A stretch of 64,000 nucleotides of DNA from Isoetes taiwanensis (GCA_021234155.1 JAJEKV010000156.1:898230-962229), one strand, 5' to 3'. Counted from the first letter of the stretch, positions 1 to 12,600 are shown. Made by a program: numbers and translations. The notes: generated by a model not told the origin, from the sequence alone.

Positions 1-560
1 GATGGAAATACAATTTTACAATTATTATCAACATTGTGAGTGTTTGCCAATGATGTTGACCAATAAGTTCAAATGGCAAACGTTCAAGTGTGTGAAAATT
101 GGTGTGATTCATTGCTTCATTAATGTTAACTTTATCTTAGAGGGGGCATTGAACATAAAGAGGGCGAATCGTTGTATTAAGTTATTCGGAAAACAAAGAG
201 TGATAAACTTTGGGTTTAACCATTTTTAGTTAGTGTGTAAGATTCAAGCATTTTTAGTGAATTTGTAGTTAATTCTTTATACATTGTTATTTCAAAATAA
301 AGCCTAGATCTATACCTTGAACTCTTAAATCCTAAACCAACCTTAAGCATTAGTGGTTTTCTATAGCTTGGTCGTTACTTTGACAATAAATATGGCTTGG
401 TTGTTACGTTGACAATGACCAGCTTACTCAATTGTTAGTTAATTGAGACGTTGGATAGTCGTTACTTAAATCATGACCAACAAACATGGATAGGGATCAG
501 CTTAGAAACAAACGATGGTCATATTTTTTTTTCTATATTGTTTTCAATTGTTGGTTTCCC
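1..560. other. AT-rich sequence, nothing recognised
   Basis: No convincing coding region, RNA gene or transposon terminus is seen. The open frames are short and without family resemblance. Confidence 0.5.
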
Positions 561-780
561 AAAAAAATGATATGTGGTTTTAAGAAAAAAAATGTGGTTA
601 TTCAAAAATAGGTGTTGTTTTTTAGTATTGTTTTACATAAAATCCACATATAGTTTTATAGAAATAAATTTCAGGTGTAGTTATAAAAAAACAAACACGT
701 CATTTCTTAAAAGTAGTGGTTGTTTCACGTGTTGTTTTTGCAGAAAAAAAAAAAAAAAAAAACCACTCATAGGATTTTAA
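555..780 (+). repeat. GT-rich low-complexity repeat resembling a CACTA subterminal region
   Basis: The stretch repeats words such as ggtgttgtttttt, tgtggtt and ggtgtagtt, and starts with gtttcccaaaaa...atatgtggtttt. The left subterminal region of the CACTA element at 18.2 kb begins with a very similar run. No clear CACTA terminus precedes it, so it may be a decayed left end or simply a dispersed copy. It could be the missing left end of the element whose right end is at 13499; that is conjecture. Confidence 0.35.
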
Positions 781-901
781 AATTGACAAAAAGAACGCGT
801 GTTTTTTATCATTTAAATAAATTGTTATGCTAATTTATTCATGAACCTAGTACAAAATATTGCTTTAATTGTTCTTAAGTTCTCTTTTAAAAAATGCCTT
901 T

Positions 902-915
902 CGGGAATCGAACCC
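902..915 (-). other. tRNA-like Pol III B-box motif
   Basis: Read on the minus strand this is GGGTTCGATTCCCG, matching the Pol III B box and T-arm consensus. I could not build a full cloverleaf around it, so it is at most a SINE or tRNA relic. Two similar motifs occur at 51.4 and 51.6 kb. Confidence 0.3.
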
Positions 916-941
916 AAATAAGTCCATTACAGCTTATTGTA

Positions 942-974
942 TAGGGGAATGGAGGTTGGGACTCCATTCCCCTA
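942..974. repeat. Perfect 13-bp stem hairpin
   Basis: Positions 942-954 (taggggaatggag) pair exactly with 962-974 across a 7-nt loop. It follows the B-box motif by under 30 bp. It may be a transposon terminus or foldback; no target duplication was identified. Confidence 0.5.
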
Positions 975-1769
975 CAAAATGGAAATAGGGGAGGAAAGAT
1001 TTACAGAGCTGATGCAACTGGAAGAAGGAAAAAGAGAGAGATTTGCAAAAAGAAAAGGATTTACAGAGATTTTTGTTGCAGATCTTCTATCCTTGCTGCC
1101 GGCAACTACAGAGATGCCATTGCAAAACGAAAAAGCTTGAAAAAGCTTGAAGAAGCTCGCGAACTTGCGACTTGCGAACCTGTGACTCCAAAAACCTGTG
1201 ATCTGCGGCGAAGAATCTGCATGAAGAAGCTGCATGAAGAATCTGCATGAAGAAGCGGCAAAGGAGCTCCACGAACCCTAAAAACAGAGGAACTTGCGCC
1301 GCCGGTCACGCAGAATCAGTAAACCCTACTTCCATTCCGTATTATTGGCTCATGCCACGTGTCGTCATAAGAGTGGTCGCCAGAGAATAATGACGACCCT
1401 ATTTCCATTTTGTGGGCATTCTTGTTTACTTGTTTATCCTAATCCTAAAACCATTATTTGGGACAATTTTTAAGAACGTAATTATATACCATTGCAGCTT
1501 GAAATTACAATTCAAAATTACCATTTGGTTGAAGTGCAAGTTATTGAAAACGGACAGCCCCAAACCTTGCATTGAGGATTTGTGCTTATAGACCTATCAA
1601 TCCCAAAAAGAGAAAGGAGATCAGTACCAAGAATTAAAAATTGCTTGAGCAATTCCGGCATGTTTTGCCATACTCAGTTTGCTTGCAGAATGATATTCCC
1701 TTTCCTTTCCTTCAAACCCCTTCATATTCCAATCTACGCTAAAAGTTTGCAACCACATGCAGCTCTTAC
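975..1769. other. No gene recognised
   Basis: Purine-rich sequence with short internal repeats (atgaagaagctgc and aagcttga words around 1130-1260). The small open frames here look like chance products of that composition. Confidence 0.45.
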
Positions 1770-1851
1770 CACCATTAGCTAATCTGTTGCAAAATATACA
1801 TCTCTGAATCCACCATTAGCTGATCTATTGCAAAATATACATCTCTGAATC
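1770..1851. repeat. 41-bp tandem duplication
   Basis: Two adjacent 41-bp units (1770-1810 and 1811-1851) beginning caccattagct differ at only two positions, so the duplication looks recent. Confidence 0.8.
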
Positions 1852-2467
1852 CTCATATGGTTTTGCAGTTTGGCTAAACAGAGGCGTTGGTTTGGCTCAA
1901 TACCATCCACCATAGTTTTTCTTCTTCTGTTCTACTCTAAAAGCCGAAGCCCAAATTTCAAGAACCCAATAACTTCAGGAACCCAAAAACCTAAGCAAAA
2001 CAGTATCAAATTGATGATTCAATGAAGCAGCAGATTAGTTGAAAGAGGTCCTGGAAAACATGATCAAAGGCTTGGATCCAGATTGATTGCATGTGCATTG
2101 ATGCATAGGCAGCTGCAAAAAAGAATATGAGAATCTGATGAAAGTGCTAGAATCAGATGGATCGGAAGTGCAGAAGCCAGTGCAGCAAGAAAACTCAACC
2201 CCACATGGGAAAACCCATCAGATCTTTTGAATACCGCTTCAAATTGCTTTCATCTGCTGATTTATCTTGAGAAATAGAACTCCTCTTCTACAAAACACCT
2301 CTTCTGAAGAAAACACAGTGGAGCAGAAGCCAGAGAAGCTAGTTCAGAAACCGTGGATCAGAAGCCGGACAAGCGGGTTCAGAAGCCATGGATCAGAAAA
2401 CAAGCCGCCGGCGGAAGGAAGAGATCGACTGCAGTTTGGGCGGAAGGAAGAGATCGACTGCAGCGGA

Positions 2468-2629
2468 TGCCCGGATTATGCCAGCGACCACCCGTTCAGC
2501 TCCAGGGCAAGAGGCGTTGTAGAATCCGTGGCTCAGCTGCTGTGCATGTACTTGTGTGTTAGTTGTGGCTGCAATTGCACATACCACTGTTATTACTATT
2601 ACTGATGAATATGGTGGCGCCATCGCCAT
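2468..2629 (-). pseudogene. Class III peroxidase, 5' exon fragment
   Basis: The minus-strand frame starts MAMAPP and continues with a hydrophobic secretory signal (about residues 8-28). It then has QLSHGFYNASCPGAERVV, the hallmark start of mature plant class III (secreted, haem) peroxidases with its first disulphide cysteine. Homology stops near residue 54, before the distal-histidine motif, and runs into a 34-bp tandem duplication around 2410-2465. Only about 50 residues of a roughly 320-residue family are present, so this is a truncated copy, perhaps captured by a transposon. The family assignment is from motif recognition. Confidence 0.7.
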
Positions 2630-2639
2630 CGCCGGAGCT

Positions 2640-4154
2640 CCACGCCGGATATGAGATCAGAAGGAGATATGGAAGCGGCTCCAAAAAAACACAATGCAAT
2701 CTCAATTGTTAATCCCGACCGTTCAATTTTGGCCAATAGGATTGAAGGACCTGGATCACGATCTCAACCACCCATCTGGGCCATTAGATGTGCTAAAATT
2801 ATAATTTAAATTTCACCATTGACAAAGGGGCCATCTCTATTACAGTTTTTTTTATCGGAGTTGCTATGCACACGAAAATTGTGATTGTAGGCTTTGCCAT
2901 TCTCCATTACCTCTACGAGAGCTCGCTTGAGGGTGACTTAGCACGAGCGTCGTATTCCTGGGGGAAAAATTTCTTAGGGTCTTTTTGCTTGGGCATTTTG
3001 GTTTTTTTTCACCAGCATTAATGTATTGTTCCTATTTTCACTAATATTAGCATATCATACATTATTAATCACAATTTTTTCATGGTGTAAATGCATATAA
3101 AATACATATACATATATGCCCTCGTCTCTAGCGTAGATTTAGAAAGGATATTTTTCCATATATATTCTTTGTGCATGAGATGTCTTAGACTTTCCACTAC
3201 CTGAGTTGAAGTCATTTCTGGTGCTTTTTATATAAAATTATGTGTTAAGTCTTTTTGGCCTTTGTTACAAGATGGTCTAGCGATATCTCTATTTTGATCC
3301 ATTCATGTGAAAGTCCTTTTTATTGCTAGGGATCTTATAGCGATGCACAATGCCTATGTTTATGGTCATTCAATTGTTTTCTACTTTTATTATGCTAGGC
3401 TACATGACCGATAATACACACTAACTTGACCATTTAAGCATACGCACAGTAATATCTCTTTGTAATTGGGAAGGGCTTTGGCCTAGCAGGGTCAAAATAT
3501 AAGTGGCATGCAACACCATGGTGTGAAATCGTAAATGATTTGACTTAAGAAGTACTCTTAAACTATTAGGGCATTAACTTGGCTATTAAAACAATGTGAA
3601 CCTTTAAGCATGCACATGGCATCACTTGGGCCGTGCACAGTCATAATGTAAGTTGCATGCAACACGGTTGTTGGTGTGAAATGGTAAAAGATAAATGACT
3701 TAAATGATAAAAGAATAAAATGGTAAGGCATTAACTAGAAAATTGTTTAAGTCACAAAGCATAGCACTCTAAATGTAGTTGGAAATTGCACTAGCCTAGC
3801 ATAATCATGATATTAAATGCATGGATCACCCGGGTAGGGTATTGAAAGGAAAGAAGATATTATTGTAAAAGAAAAAAAAATTGCAAGGCATTTTCCTTAA
3901 GGCTAGACTCGACAGATGTGAAAACTACTGCTTGAGTCTCTCACAGAGCCGTGCACAGAGCTGGTTCTAAGAATCTCTCACACAAAAGCTTGAGACTGAT
4001 AATCGAATTTAGCAGTACATGAGATCGCTTAAACTCAGCCTTAACCTAGGTGGTTTTTTTATTCTGAATCATAACTAGAATATAGAACAGATGTTGTAGC
4101 CAAACTACATTTTAAGTATGGCATAGATTACACACGATTCAAGGTTTAGAGCAT
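2640..4154. other. Intergenic sequence with a diverged tandem duplication
   Basis: No gene recognised. Around 3425-3760 a roughly 165-bp unit is duplicated: taagtggcatgcaacac ... gtgtgaaat and taagttgcatgcaacac ... gtgtgaaat recur in order with surrounding words. The rest is AT-rich without features I can support. Confidence 0.4.
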
Positions 4155-4162
4155 CCCCCCAT

Positions 4163-7100
4163 CAGGGTAGCCCTTAAGCTCGAAATATCGCCAAATGGCT
4201 ATTTTTTTGGACATTTGCATTTTTTTCTATGAATGTTGAGTAGGATCAGTTAGTAGTGCCACCAATAAAATATAGCCACATTGTCTATGAAATTTTATCC
4301 CATCACTCATAAATTAGCCAACTTCACTAAATGATAGGTTCTTAAATTCGCCCCCATACGAATCCAAGATCTTGATAATTATTTTAAATCGCCGCTTACC
4401 GCCCAAAAATCATGCAACACTATACGAATCCTATTCTTTGAAACTTTTTTGAAATCGCCTCTTATCTAGGAAGAAAAAAAAAACAAAATAGATGCATTTT
4501 GATCGCATGATCCCGCCAACATCCAGGTATGGCAAGATTCCTTTGAGTTTCCTTGCTTTTGGTATATGAATCGATTTGTGCTTGCCCATTGTAGCATAAT
4601 CGATTTGTGTTTGCCGATCTCTGGCATAGCATGCATGCACTTAAATTCTAATTCTGTGGCTATCAACTTATTCCAAGAAAGCAAAGCTCAACAATTTCAC
4701 CTTTTAGCATTTGTAAAACAGGGATGAAGATGCAAATTCACTTAGCGAAATTTTAATGCTTTCAATTTGGAGTGCTGATGGGTACATGTATTAGAGCAGG
4801 ATTGTGAATACCATATTTAGAGTTGTGAATAGAACTCACATTCAGGGTAAACAATGTCATTAATCCAAACATATAAATCAAAGAAGTCTCGAATTCTTTC
4901 ATTCTAGGGACTTGTTAAATACTTGCAGGCACGCTCATTGCAATTCTAATTTCAAATTTTTCTTGCAGAATTCCATGTTCTAGAGACATTCCAATATGAC
5001 AAGGCAAGGGATTTTGTCATTTTTTAAGCCTTCCTTTAAAGATGTGGCCAGTTCCAGCAGCAATGAGCAACAAAACGATCCTTCGTTGAACGGGACAACC
5101 ATTATACATGTGACAGAGGATGTCATACTTTTGGATGAGGTTTGTGTAGCCGGGGATGGGCAAAGTAGTAATGCAGCAGCCAGTTTGGATGCCAATGCAA
5201 ATGGGTCAGGTTGTGAGCTTCCAAATAATAATGGAAATTCAAATAGTTCTGGTAGTAAACGTAAAAGAAAGTCAGAGGAATTCAATCAATGGATTAGTGG
5301 AAGAGAATTTCAAGATGATTGGGCGAGAAAATTTGTATTCATTGAGCCCTTAGTTGAAAAAGATGAACATGGATTTCCATTAAAGGCAAAGAGAGCTCGT
5401 TGCAGAGCATGCTCATGGAAGCAAGGTTATAATGTAGACTTGCAATTGAAATTGGATACAATAGAGAAGCATGCAGGTAAAGTTTATGAAAGAAAGATGA
5501 TTGACGGAAAGGAGACTAATGTGCAACGGTGGAAGTCCAAGGATGAATGCAAGCATTTGCAATATGTGGAGGCATATAGGAAGGAGTTGGCGAGGATTGA
5601 ACACCCCAAAGTCCCCCCAATTAAGTTATTGTTGCAAAAAGTTGCTGATAATTACTTACAGGGAAAGATTGTGCAATTGGAGGCCGTGTTTCATGTCTTG
5701 AAAAGGGGCAGACCTATGACAAACTTATCCAGGCGAAAGGAGATTCTTGAATTGCAGCAAATTCAAAACTTCCCGAACTCGCATTGGTCGGAGCAAAGTG
5801 GTTGGGAATTCGCAAAGTGTATTGATGACGTGTTGAAGGAAGATCTACGTGAGGAATTACGCAAATCTGAATTTTTTGCCATCTCCTTAGATGAAGCAAC
5901 AGCAAAAGATAACTCTTCATGGCTATGCATGACAGTGTATTATGTAAAATGTTATGTTAGGCATGCACACTACATTGGGATCACACGCTTTTAAAAAAAA
6001 TGCAACTGCAGAGAATATATTTCTTATTGTTCAGAATTGCTTGAACACGACAATGGGTCTATCCACAATTGAGATTGCAAAGAAGCTTGTTTGCATAGGG
6101 TTAGATGGCTGCTCCGTCATGCAAGGTTGCCGTAACGGCCTAAGTGTAAGACTTCAAACTATGTATGCACCTTATGCACTGGGCATTCATTGCATGGCAC
6201 ACAGGATGAACCTAGCTTACAAGATTATTGACACGTTTGATTGTGTCAATAAGATTGAGGAGTTAATAAAGGAAACATATAACTTTTTCTGCCGTAGCTC
6301 AAAGAGGTGTGTATAAACAAGTTCATAGCTACTGTAGTGTCTCCTTATTGCTAATCTCCTCTAATGTTTTTGTTTTTGCAGATTTCGTAAGTTTAAAAAG
6401 ATGGCTGCTGGGTTAACAAAGGGGAATAAACTTTTGAATACTATCAATATGAGATGGATCTCATTATATAAGCCAGCACAGCGTTTATTTGAGGAGTATC
6501 CCTCGTTGGTTGGTTTGATGGATAAGCTCGCCTCAAAGAATGGAAAGGAGGCTGAGAAACCAGAATTTCTACTAGCTAGACTTTTGGACTTGGAAACGCT
6601 GTTGACATTAGCAGGTAATAACTTAGTTGTATTGGAACAATCTTTGAATTTCTTATAATACTTTGGATACTTCTATCTAGGTATGCTTCCTATGTTAAAG
6701 GAGATGAACTTCTTATCAAAACTTGCTCAAAAGCGGACTATGTACATTGCTGAATATGTACGTGCAAGGAAGTTGATACTCATTGCCTTGAAATACATGT
6801 ATCCCATTTCGCCAGAAGAGAAAGTCAAGCAAGTGCACTTCCTGGAGTATCTTCAAGTGTAACTGCAACAGAGCCTACTAGTTCTCTGAATCAAACAAAT
6901 GGTTGGAGTGTATTGGCTTGATTTTGGTAATGTAAAACTCTGATTTTGAAGCTTAGTGTTTAAATCTTAATGTGGCAGACTAGTTTTATGTTAGACTGCT
7001 TTGATATCAGACTTGAATGTTAAACTAGAATGTTCTTTACATCATGGCATATGATCCAAAACTCTCCAAAATCTTATAGCATAAACTGTCCAAAATTGCA

Positions 7101-8614
7101 TATCCGACTTTGTTACTCATATATTAACCTTTTGAAAGATGCACACGATTCACGAAGTCCATCTTTTTCATATTCTTTGCACTGTTGGTATGTTACAAAT
7201 CTTTCTTGTGAATCCAGTATATTCTAGTTTACAGAATACTGCAGTAGGAGCAGAATTTACATGCAGTAGGAGCAGAATTTACATGCAGAATTTACAAAAT
7301 GCTGCAGTAAGAATTGGTCATTACAGTAAGAATTGGTGATAGTTCTTGGATGAACAAGGTCTAATGATAATATTCGAAGTCTTGTTGTGCACAGCTACTG
7401 TAAGTCTTCTAGTTATATTACTGTCTTAATATTTGCAGAAAACATTAGGTTCATGTTTCAGAGTCAAATAGGGTCCTCAAATTAGTGAACAGTGCCTGCG
7501 GACAAGTACAGAAAACAAAATGAAATCCTGAAACATATTTGATGCCTTTGAAGCCGGATTCCGAATTTACAGCTTGTCCTGAGATTGAATTACCCTAATC
7601 CGAAACGATTTCGGCAAATCCGTGAACTAGTTATGCAAATTTACGGCTAGAAAAACAGGGTTCGGGCATTGAATCGTAAATGTAATTATATGTTAGTCTT
7701 TAGGTTTAGGATAACATATAAAATGAATAATTATATGTTAGTCTTTTTGATCTACCATTGTGATTACATCTACCATTGCGATTACCATAATAATTCCATT
7801 GAAAATGGTGCTGATGCTTTGTGTGTCTTGTTGGAGAAGATTTCTATTTTACCTACATGCTAAGGAAGTACATGCATATTGCACCATGAAAGAACTGCAA
7901 ATCAAACAAAGGAGTGAAGCAAATGTCAATCCCGGTAACACATCTAAGTAGAGATGCACGTGAGATGAGGTTAAAAAGTCCCTATTGTTGGAATTGGAAA
8001 TCTATCATTGTCTAGTCTGAGTTAATAGTTTAACTTCCGTTACACTTAACCGCGGGTGCCAAGGAAATATGGACCCTTATTGTTGAAAATCTGTCATTGT
8101 CTAATAGGTTTAAGATAAGATATAAAATGAATGATATTAACATAAGCTTATCCTAGTTTATATTCATATGCGCACATCTAGAGAGGCGCTCTTTTATGTT
8201 AAACATAAGCTTAAACCTAAGATCACCATTGTTTAATCAATACCATCTAGGTGTGCACATCTAATTATATATTGGACTTTAAGCTCTTGTCGAGTGGAAT
8301 TTTATTTCATTTGCACCCATAAGCTGTCTAAGTTGGTTGGAGTTGTTGTCTAAGTTGTGTGGTATAAACTTATTTTCACCATAATGTCTTGTGTATTCAA
8401 ACATGTGATCATTATTCCCTACTTAAATTTGGCTTGGGAGATCAAATAGTTGCCGATCTCTAGGCTAAATAATATTGACCAAGATTCGCCTACGTTTCTA
8501 TAGCTAAAAATTCTAGCTGGGAGAAATTCGCCAACATAACTAATCTCGAAAACCTAAGATTCGCCTACCATTCTAAATTACACCTATGCAAATTTGGCCT
8601 TAAGGGCTACCCTG
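4163..8614 (+). mobile_element. Complete hAT DNA transposon (4452 bp)
   Basis: The left end reads CAGGGTAGCCCTTAAG (4163-4178) and the right end carries the same sequence inverted (8599-8614), a 16-bp terminal inverted repeat. Immediately outside lie identical 8-bp direct repeats ccccccat (4155-4162 and 8615-8622). The 8-bp target duplication and CAGGG terminus are hallmarks of hAT elements. A frameshifted hAT-type transposase gene lies inside at 4996-6862, on the + strand. The intact duplication shows no rearrangement across either end since insertion. Confidence 0.93.
4996..6862 (+). pseudogene. hAT-type transposase (zinc-finger 862 / DUF4371-like), frameshifted
   Basis: The start at 4996 opens a frame of 332 codons beginning MTRQGILSFFKP, with a basic stretch (about residues 87-91) and a C-x2-C pair (RCRACSWK) suggesting a degenerate BED-like finger. 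FFAISLDEAT (catalytic-domain start) follows. An 8-A homopolymer at 5993-6000 breaks the frame; the homology resumes in another frame as NATAENIFLIV ... GIHCMAHRMNLAYKI. Two GT-AG introns (6307-6381 and 6615-6680) join to FRKFKKMA...TRWIS-like sequence and then GMLPMLKEMN, ending at the 6860 stop. The C-terminal dimerisation region of hAT transposases appears to be missing. It lies centrally in the hAT element, so it is the element's own transposase. One indel plus the short C terminus suggest it is inactive. Confidence 0.85.
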
Positions 8615-9350
8615 CCCCCCATTCTACAAGGAGATTTCAATTCTGCAAGGACATTGCGATTCTACAAGAGCCTGAATTTTCCAGCATGCAGGACCTTGAG
8701 CATGGGGCCAATGAAGGCGATACAAACAACATGGGCAAGAATAGTCACAAGAATAATACTGGTGAATCTGGCAGCAATAATATTGATAAAGAAAGCTTCT
8801 GTTCTTGAAACTCAGCCTGACTAAGGAGTTTTGCTCTGATCATGACAAAATCCAGGTAATCTGTTTGCACAGCCATGATAAACAGTTGTGCAAGGCAAAA
8901 CAAGTTGTACTTCTATTTTAGTATTCAATAAGTTTGAGCATATTTTTTAGGTGATTAGAAATGCACAAATTGAATGTCTTATAATCAGTTCAGAGATGAT
9001 CAAGGCATGGAAAGCAAAAGTCCAAGCGGATTAGTCTTAGAGGAAAGACTATGAAGCATTGGAGGCATAGAACAAATCTTTCACATAAATAATTTTAGGG
9101 AATTTGAATATTTAGAAAAGTAAGAAAACATCATGGAATAAATGGGGAGACTATTTATGCAGTACTCAAATGCACATAGCATTACCATGAAGACGCAGTC
9201 AAGAACAACTTTACATCAAAGACATGAAGATGCAGTCAAGAACAACTTTACATCATAGATAGAAGATTTCTCAAAGCAAAATACTATATCTTTACTATTC
9301 AATGGCAGTGGTGAACATTTCTTTCAACAGAAGAATTAGCTGAATGGCAA
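6863..9350. other. hAT 3' non-coding part and flank, no gene recognised
   Basis: 6863-8614 is the non-coding right portion of the hAT element, with short internal duplications (gcagtaggagcagaatttacat twice near 7241-7285; ataatatgttagtcttt-like words near 7690-7745). 8615-9350 is flanking sequence in which I see no supportable gene. Confidence 0.4.
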
Positions 9351-9577
9351 TCACGGAGTAAAATTAAAAATGAGGCTGAAATTGGTTTCGGGTGTTTCCT
9401 GTGCCACAAAAATACGCAAAACTGAGCCAGTCGGCGCCGACCCACTACGTGACCTGCCTGCAAATGATGATTTTGCAGATTCTAAGGAGCACATGCATTT
9501 TAACCAAGCAGCATTTCCTGATGGATACGCAGATGCATTTGCTGATGGATACGCATACGCAGACAATCTGTATACAA

Positions 9578-10095
9578 TCAGCTCTTGATTTCTAATTGCC
9601 ACAGTGGAAGGAAAATAGATCCAAACCCATGTCTGTCAGTTCCTATTGCTTTGCGTTTTCAACTACAACTTCTCCACCATGTCCCACGTGCAAATGACCA
9701 AAACTCGATCTCCATAACTTAAACCCTTCAATAACCTAGCAACACACAGGGTTTACGTTTCGGAGGCTGAAACATGGTTGTTTTTGTAGATAACTAGGTG
9801 CATCATTTAGGAACATGCACGTAGAGCTATGGCACCTGAAATAATAGAGTTTGCATCTATCGGCCATCCCGGACGATCCCAAACAATCTTGTTACTGCAA
9901 AAGGCGCTCTTGATTTCTAATTGCCACACAGGGAAGATAATAAATCCAAACCCCATTCTGTTAGTTCATATTGCTTCATATTTTCAATTGCAGCTTCTCG
10001 ACCATGTCTCAAGTGCAACCGACCAAAACTCGACCTCCATAACGTAAAACCTTCAATAACCTAGCAACACACAGGGTTTATGTTTTGGAGGCCAT
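9578..10095. repeat. Two-copy tandem duplication, about 330-bp spacing
   Basis: A block starting ctcttgatttctaattgccac and ending aacctagcaacacacagggttta occurs at about 9578-9772 and again at 9908-10095. The same end block, with a palindromic partner, recurs at 20387-20446 in the CACTA element, so this is family sequence of that transposon. Confidence 0.7.
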
Positions 10096-10262
10096 ATCCT
10101 AGTCAGATTCGACCAGGATGTTGCTCAATGTCATCATGTAAATGGAGGGTATTGATGCCAGAAGACGGACCCTTAAGACCTTCCAGAAGCAATTCGCCCC
10201 AAAGGTCCTTTCCCGAAGGCTCCTGGCCACGGACGGGCAACTCTCCCACTTCGGAACTGTGG
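10080..10262 (+). repeat. Dispersed repeat shared with 20430-20610
   Basis: The block beginning ttttggaggc...atatcctagt and running through ggacccttaa.accttccagaagca to ctcccrc-ctccgaac matches 20430-20610 in the same orientation with moderate divergence. It links the 9.5-13.5 kb region to the CACTA element at 18-25 kb. Confidence 0.7.
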
Positions 10263-10529
10263 ATTGGCTCGGCCTCTCCCCTCTGGTGAGGCAGCCGTGC
10301 AAAGTCCTGACCTTGTTTGACTTGGGGAAGGTGCCAACGCTTCTATCAGATCCAATCAGAGAGAGACATAGAGATAGATAGATAGTATTTTAACGTCACG
10401 CCACTAGGCAGCATCCAACTGGACATGTGACCATACACCACACTACATTGCTCGGTTGGGCCCTGCCCCCAACCACCTTACATTGCGAAAAGGAGGGAGG
10501 GAGAGAGGGAGAGAGCATGTTGGAACCTA

Positions 10530-10790
10530 CATGTTGGCTCCTAGGTGGTACGTTGGAGCCTGCGTGGTATTTCGGAGCCTAGGTGGCATGTTTAAGCCAC
10601 ATTGGCATGTTGGAGCCTAGGTGGCATGTTTGAGCCACCTTGGCATGTAGGAGCCTAGGTGGCATGTTGGAGCCCGCGTGGCATGTTTGAGCCATCTTGG
10701 CATGTTTGAGCCTAGATGGCATGTTGGAGCCTAGGTGGCATGTTGGAGCCCACGTGGCATGTTTGAGCCACCTTGGATCTAACCGTTGAA
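10530..10790 (-). repeat. Satellite array, unit about 17-20 bp (ggtggcatgttngagcct)
   Basis: About a dozen imperfect units of the form tggcatgtt(t/g)gagcc(ta/ac)ggt. It is the reverse complement of the array at 19.0-20.1 kb and has the same position relative to the subterminal region of a CACTA end. Open frames across it are by-products of the repeat. Confidence 0.85.
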
Positions 10791-12600
10791 GGTCTTTTTC
10801 ACGATTGTACAACAATATGTTGCATTCCCAAATTTAAGCACACAAACAATATTGTGCTTTGTTAGAGCCCTTTGACACCCTTTCTGCCATCAATGAACAT
10901 GTCAAATTCCATTTAACCATGTTTAGATCCATGTTCCCCTTTGCCTTAGAAAAGCCAAATATTTTGAAAGTTCACCTAGCCATTTTGGCCAAAGAGTTAA
11001 AAATATGCCAAGTCATTATGTGATGTGTCACCTCTTCTAAAAAGTGCATGTCACCATGGAAATGTATCTTACTAGAAAAATTTCAAAATGATTAGTTGAT
11101 GTTAAAGTTTTTCGGTCATAATGGTTTTGCCATGTCATCATTACCCTTGCCACCTCATCCTATTCTTGCCATATCATCTTAGATGTTTTTGCAAGAAACA
11201 ACCATTGTCAAACATTTTTAACTTGCCTCATCGCTAATAATATTTTGATACATAGTATGTAATGACATCATAGTGAGTCATATGGATAAGTGGGGCATGA
11301 TGATATAGTCATGCTTGCAAAATCAGCTATAATTATAAACTACACCGCTTCATCTACATAATTTATTTGACATATAGTTCAATACTTGATGCAAAGATGT
11401 AGACTAATGCAGATGTACTTCTATGCACACATAGCTTTGATATCCATGCATCTAGATTCTCTGCTTTCCCACGAACTGGAGTACTATCAAGATGAGCCAC
11501 AGTCTACAAACAAATGTAAATAATGTCTGAAAATACATAGCCAAGAGCAAGTATGAAGTGATCTGCAAATTTCAAACCTACTGCTTGATGTTGTTTTACG
11601 TCCTAGCTATATTTCTTAAGTGTAACATGGTGTTCGTACAGCTCTGGATCTCCAAACAGCCTTCTCAGTTTCCTCAAGAAGCTGGATAGGGGACATTTTA
11701 GCAAATTCATACACCCTATCTTGAGGCAAGAACTGGAAAAGCAAAGTAACACAAAATAAAGTCAAGGGTCTTCATCCTCAAACAGGCATTTCGTCAGGCA
11801 TATCGTCAGGCATATCGTCAGACATATCGTCATGAGATTCGTCAGAAAAATCATAACTTTTGATCTAGGAGTCCGTTTTGGATGAAATTTGATGCGTTAG
11901 AAAGCTCTCTTTGTGATCTGTCTAATGATATATAGTATGGGGACTATTTCTTCATATAGCCTAGAATGATAGGAAGCTCTTCAGATAGCCTAGAATGAGA
12001 GCTGAAACCTGATATTGGCTTCAATGCCTCTTTTAAATGCTAGGTGTTTTGCAAAAGCTCGCATTTGGCTCATTGAGATGACTTTGGTATGCCTTGCTCC
12101 TTTTACTTTAATGGTATAGCCATTTTTATGAAATCAAGGATGCTACAATTTCGGCCGGATAAAACATTTGTGCACTCTACACTGTCTATGTGTGTGCTCA
12201 AAATTGGTAAATTTGAATTGACAAGATATTTGAGGTTCGAATTTCGTTTACTCCCTACAATACAATGGTGAGTTTGGAATACATACTACAGGGGTGCATA
12301 ATACATATTCAAGTAAATACACTGAGGTTCTTGCTCATACTATGGGATCTTAATGCTTTTTAAAACTTAGAGATGATGAATGGCTTGAATGCCTAGTTGA
12401 GGAAGGATTTTATTGCATGGCCATAATAATATTCTAAAATTGAAAAGTCATGGCTTTTAGCTTTGGAAAGAAAGGCAAAGACTTTTTCACCTTTGGCAAC
12501 CATTGCCACCACTGTGGAAAAAATACAGCATGGGGGACTCGTACCACCACGGGAAAAATACACCATAGCATTGGGCTCTAGAATAAACTCCAATTGTTCC
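10791..12600. other. Interior of a decayed transposon, little recognised
   Basis: 10770-10865 matches 12600-12700 and, inverted, 18930-19030 (caacaatatgtt..attcccaaatttaagcacac). Near 11770-11830 a short array of tcgtcaggcatatcg words occurs. No further supportable gene apart from the possible exon at 11616-11732. Confidence 0.4.
11616..11732 (-). pseudogene. Possible 3' exon of an unrecognised gene
   Basis: Read on the minus strand, an acceptor-like cttttccag is followed by 38 open codons beginning FLPQDRVYEFAKMSPIQLL, then a stop. The amino-acid composition is protein-like and unlike the AT-rich surroundings, and 'LLEETEKAVW' looks like a helix. I cannot name the family. It may be a captured host exon inside a CACTA element. 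This rests on composition only. Confidence 0.25.

Noticed and set aside
902-930. tRNA gene on the minus strand
   Set aside because: Only the T arm is recognisable; no acceptor, D or anticodon arms could be folded.
2267-2605. 112-codon + strand frame
   Set aside because: Lies over the minus-strand peroxidase fragment and a 34-bp tandem repeat; no family resemblance, so a shadow.
10579-10815. 78-codon minus frame with repeated 'CHLGSNMP' units
   Set aside because: It is a translation of the satellite array; unit length happens to keep the frame open.
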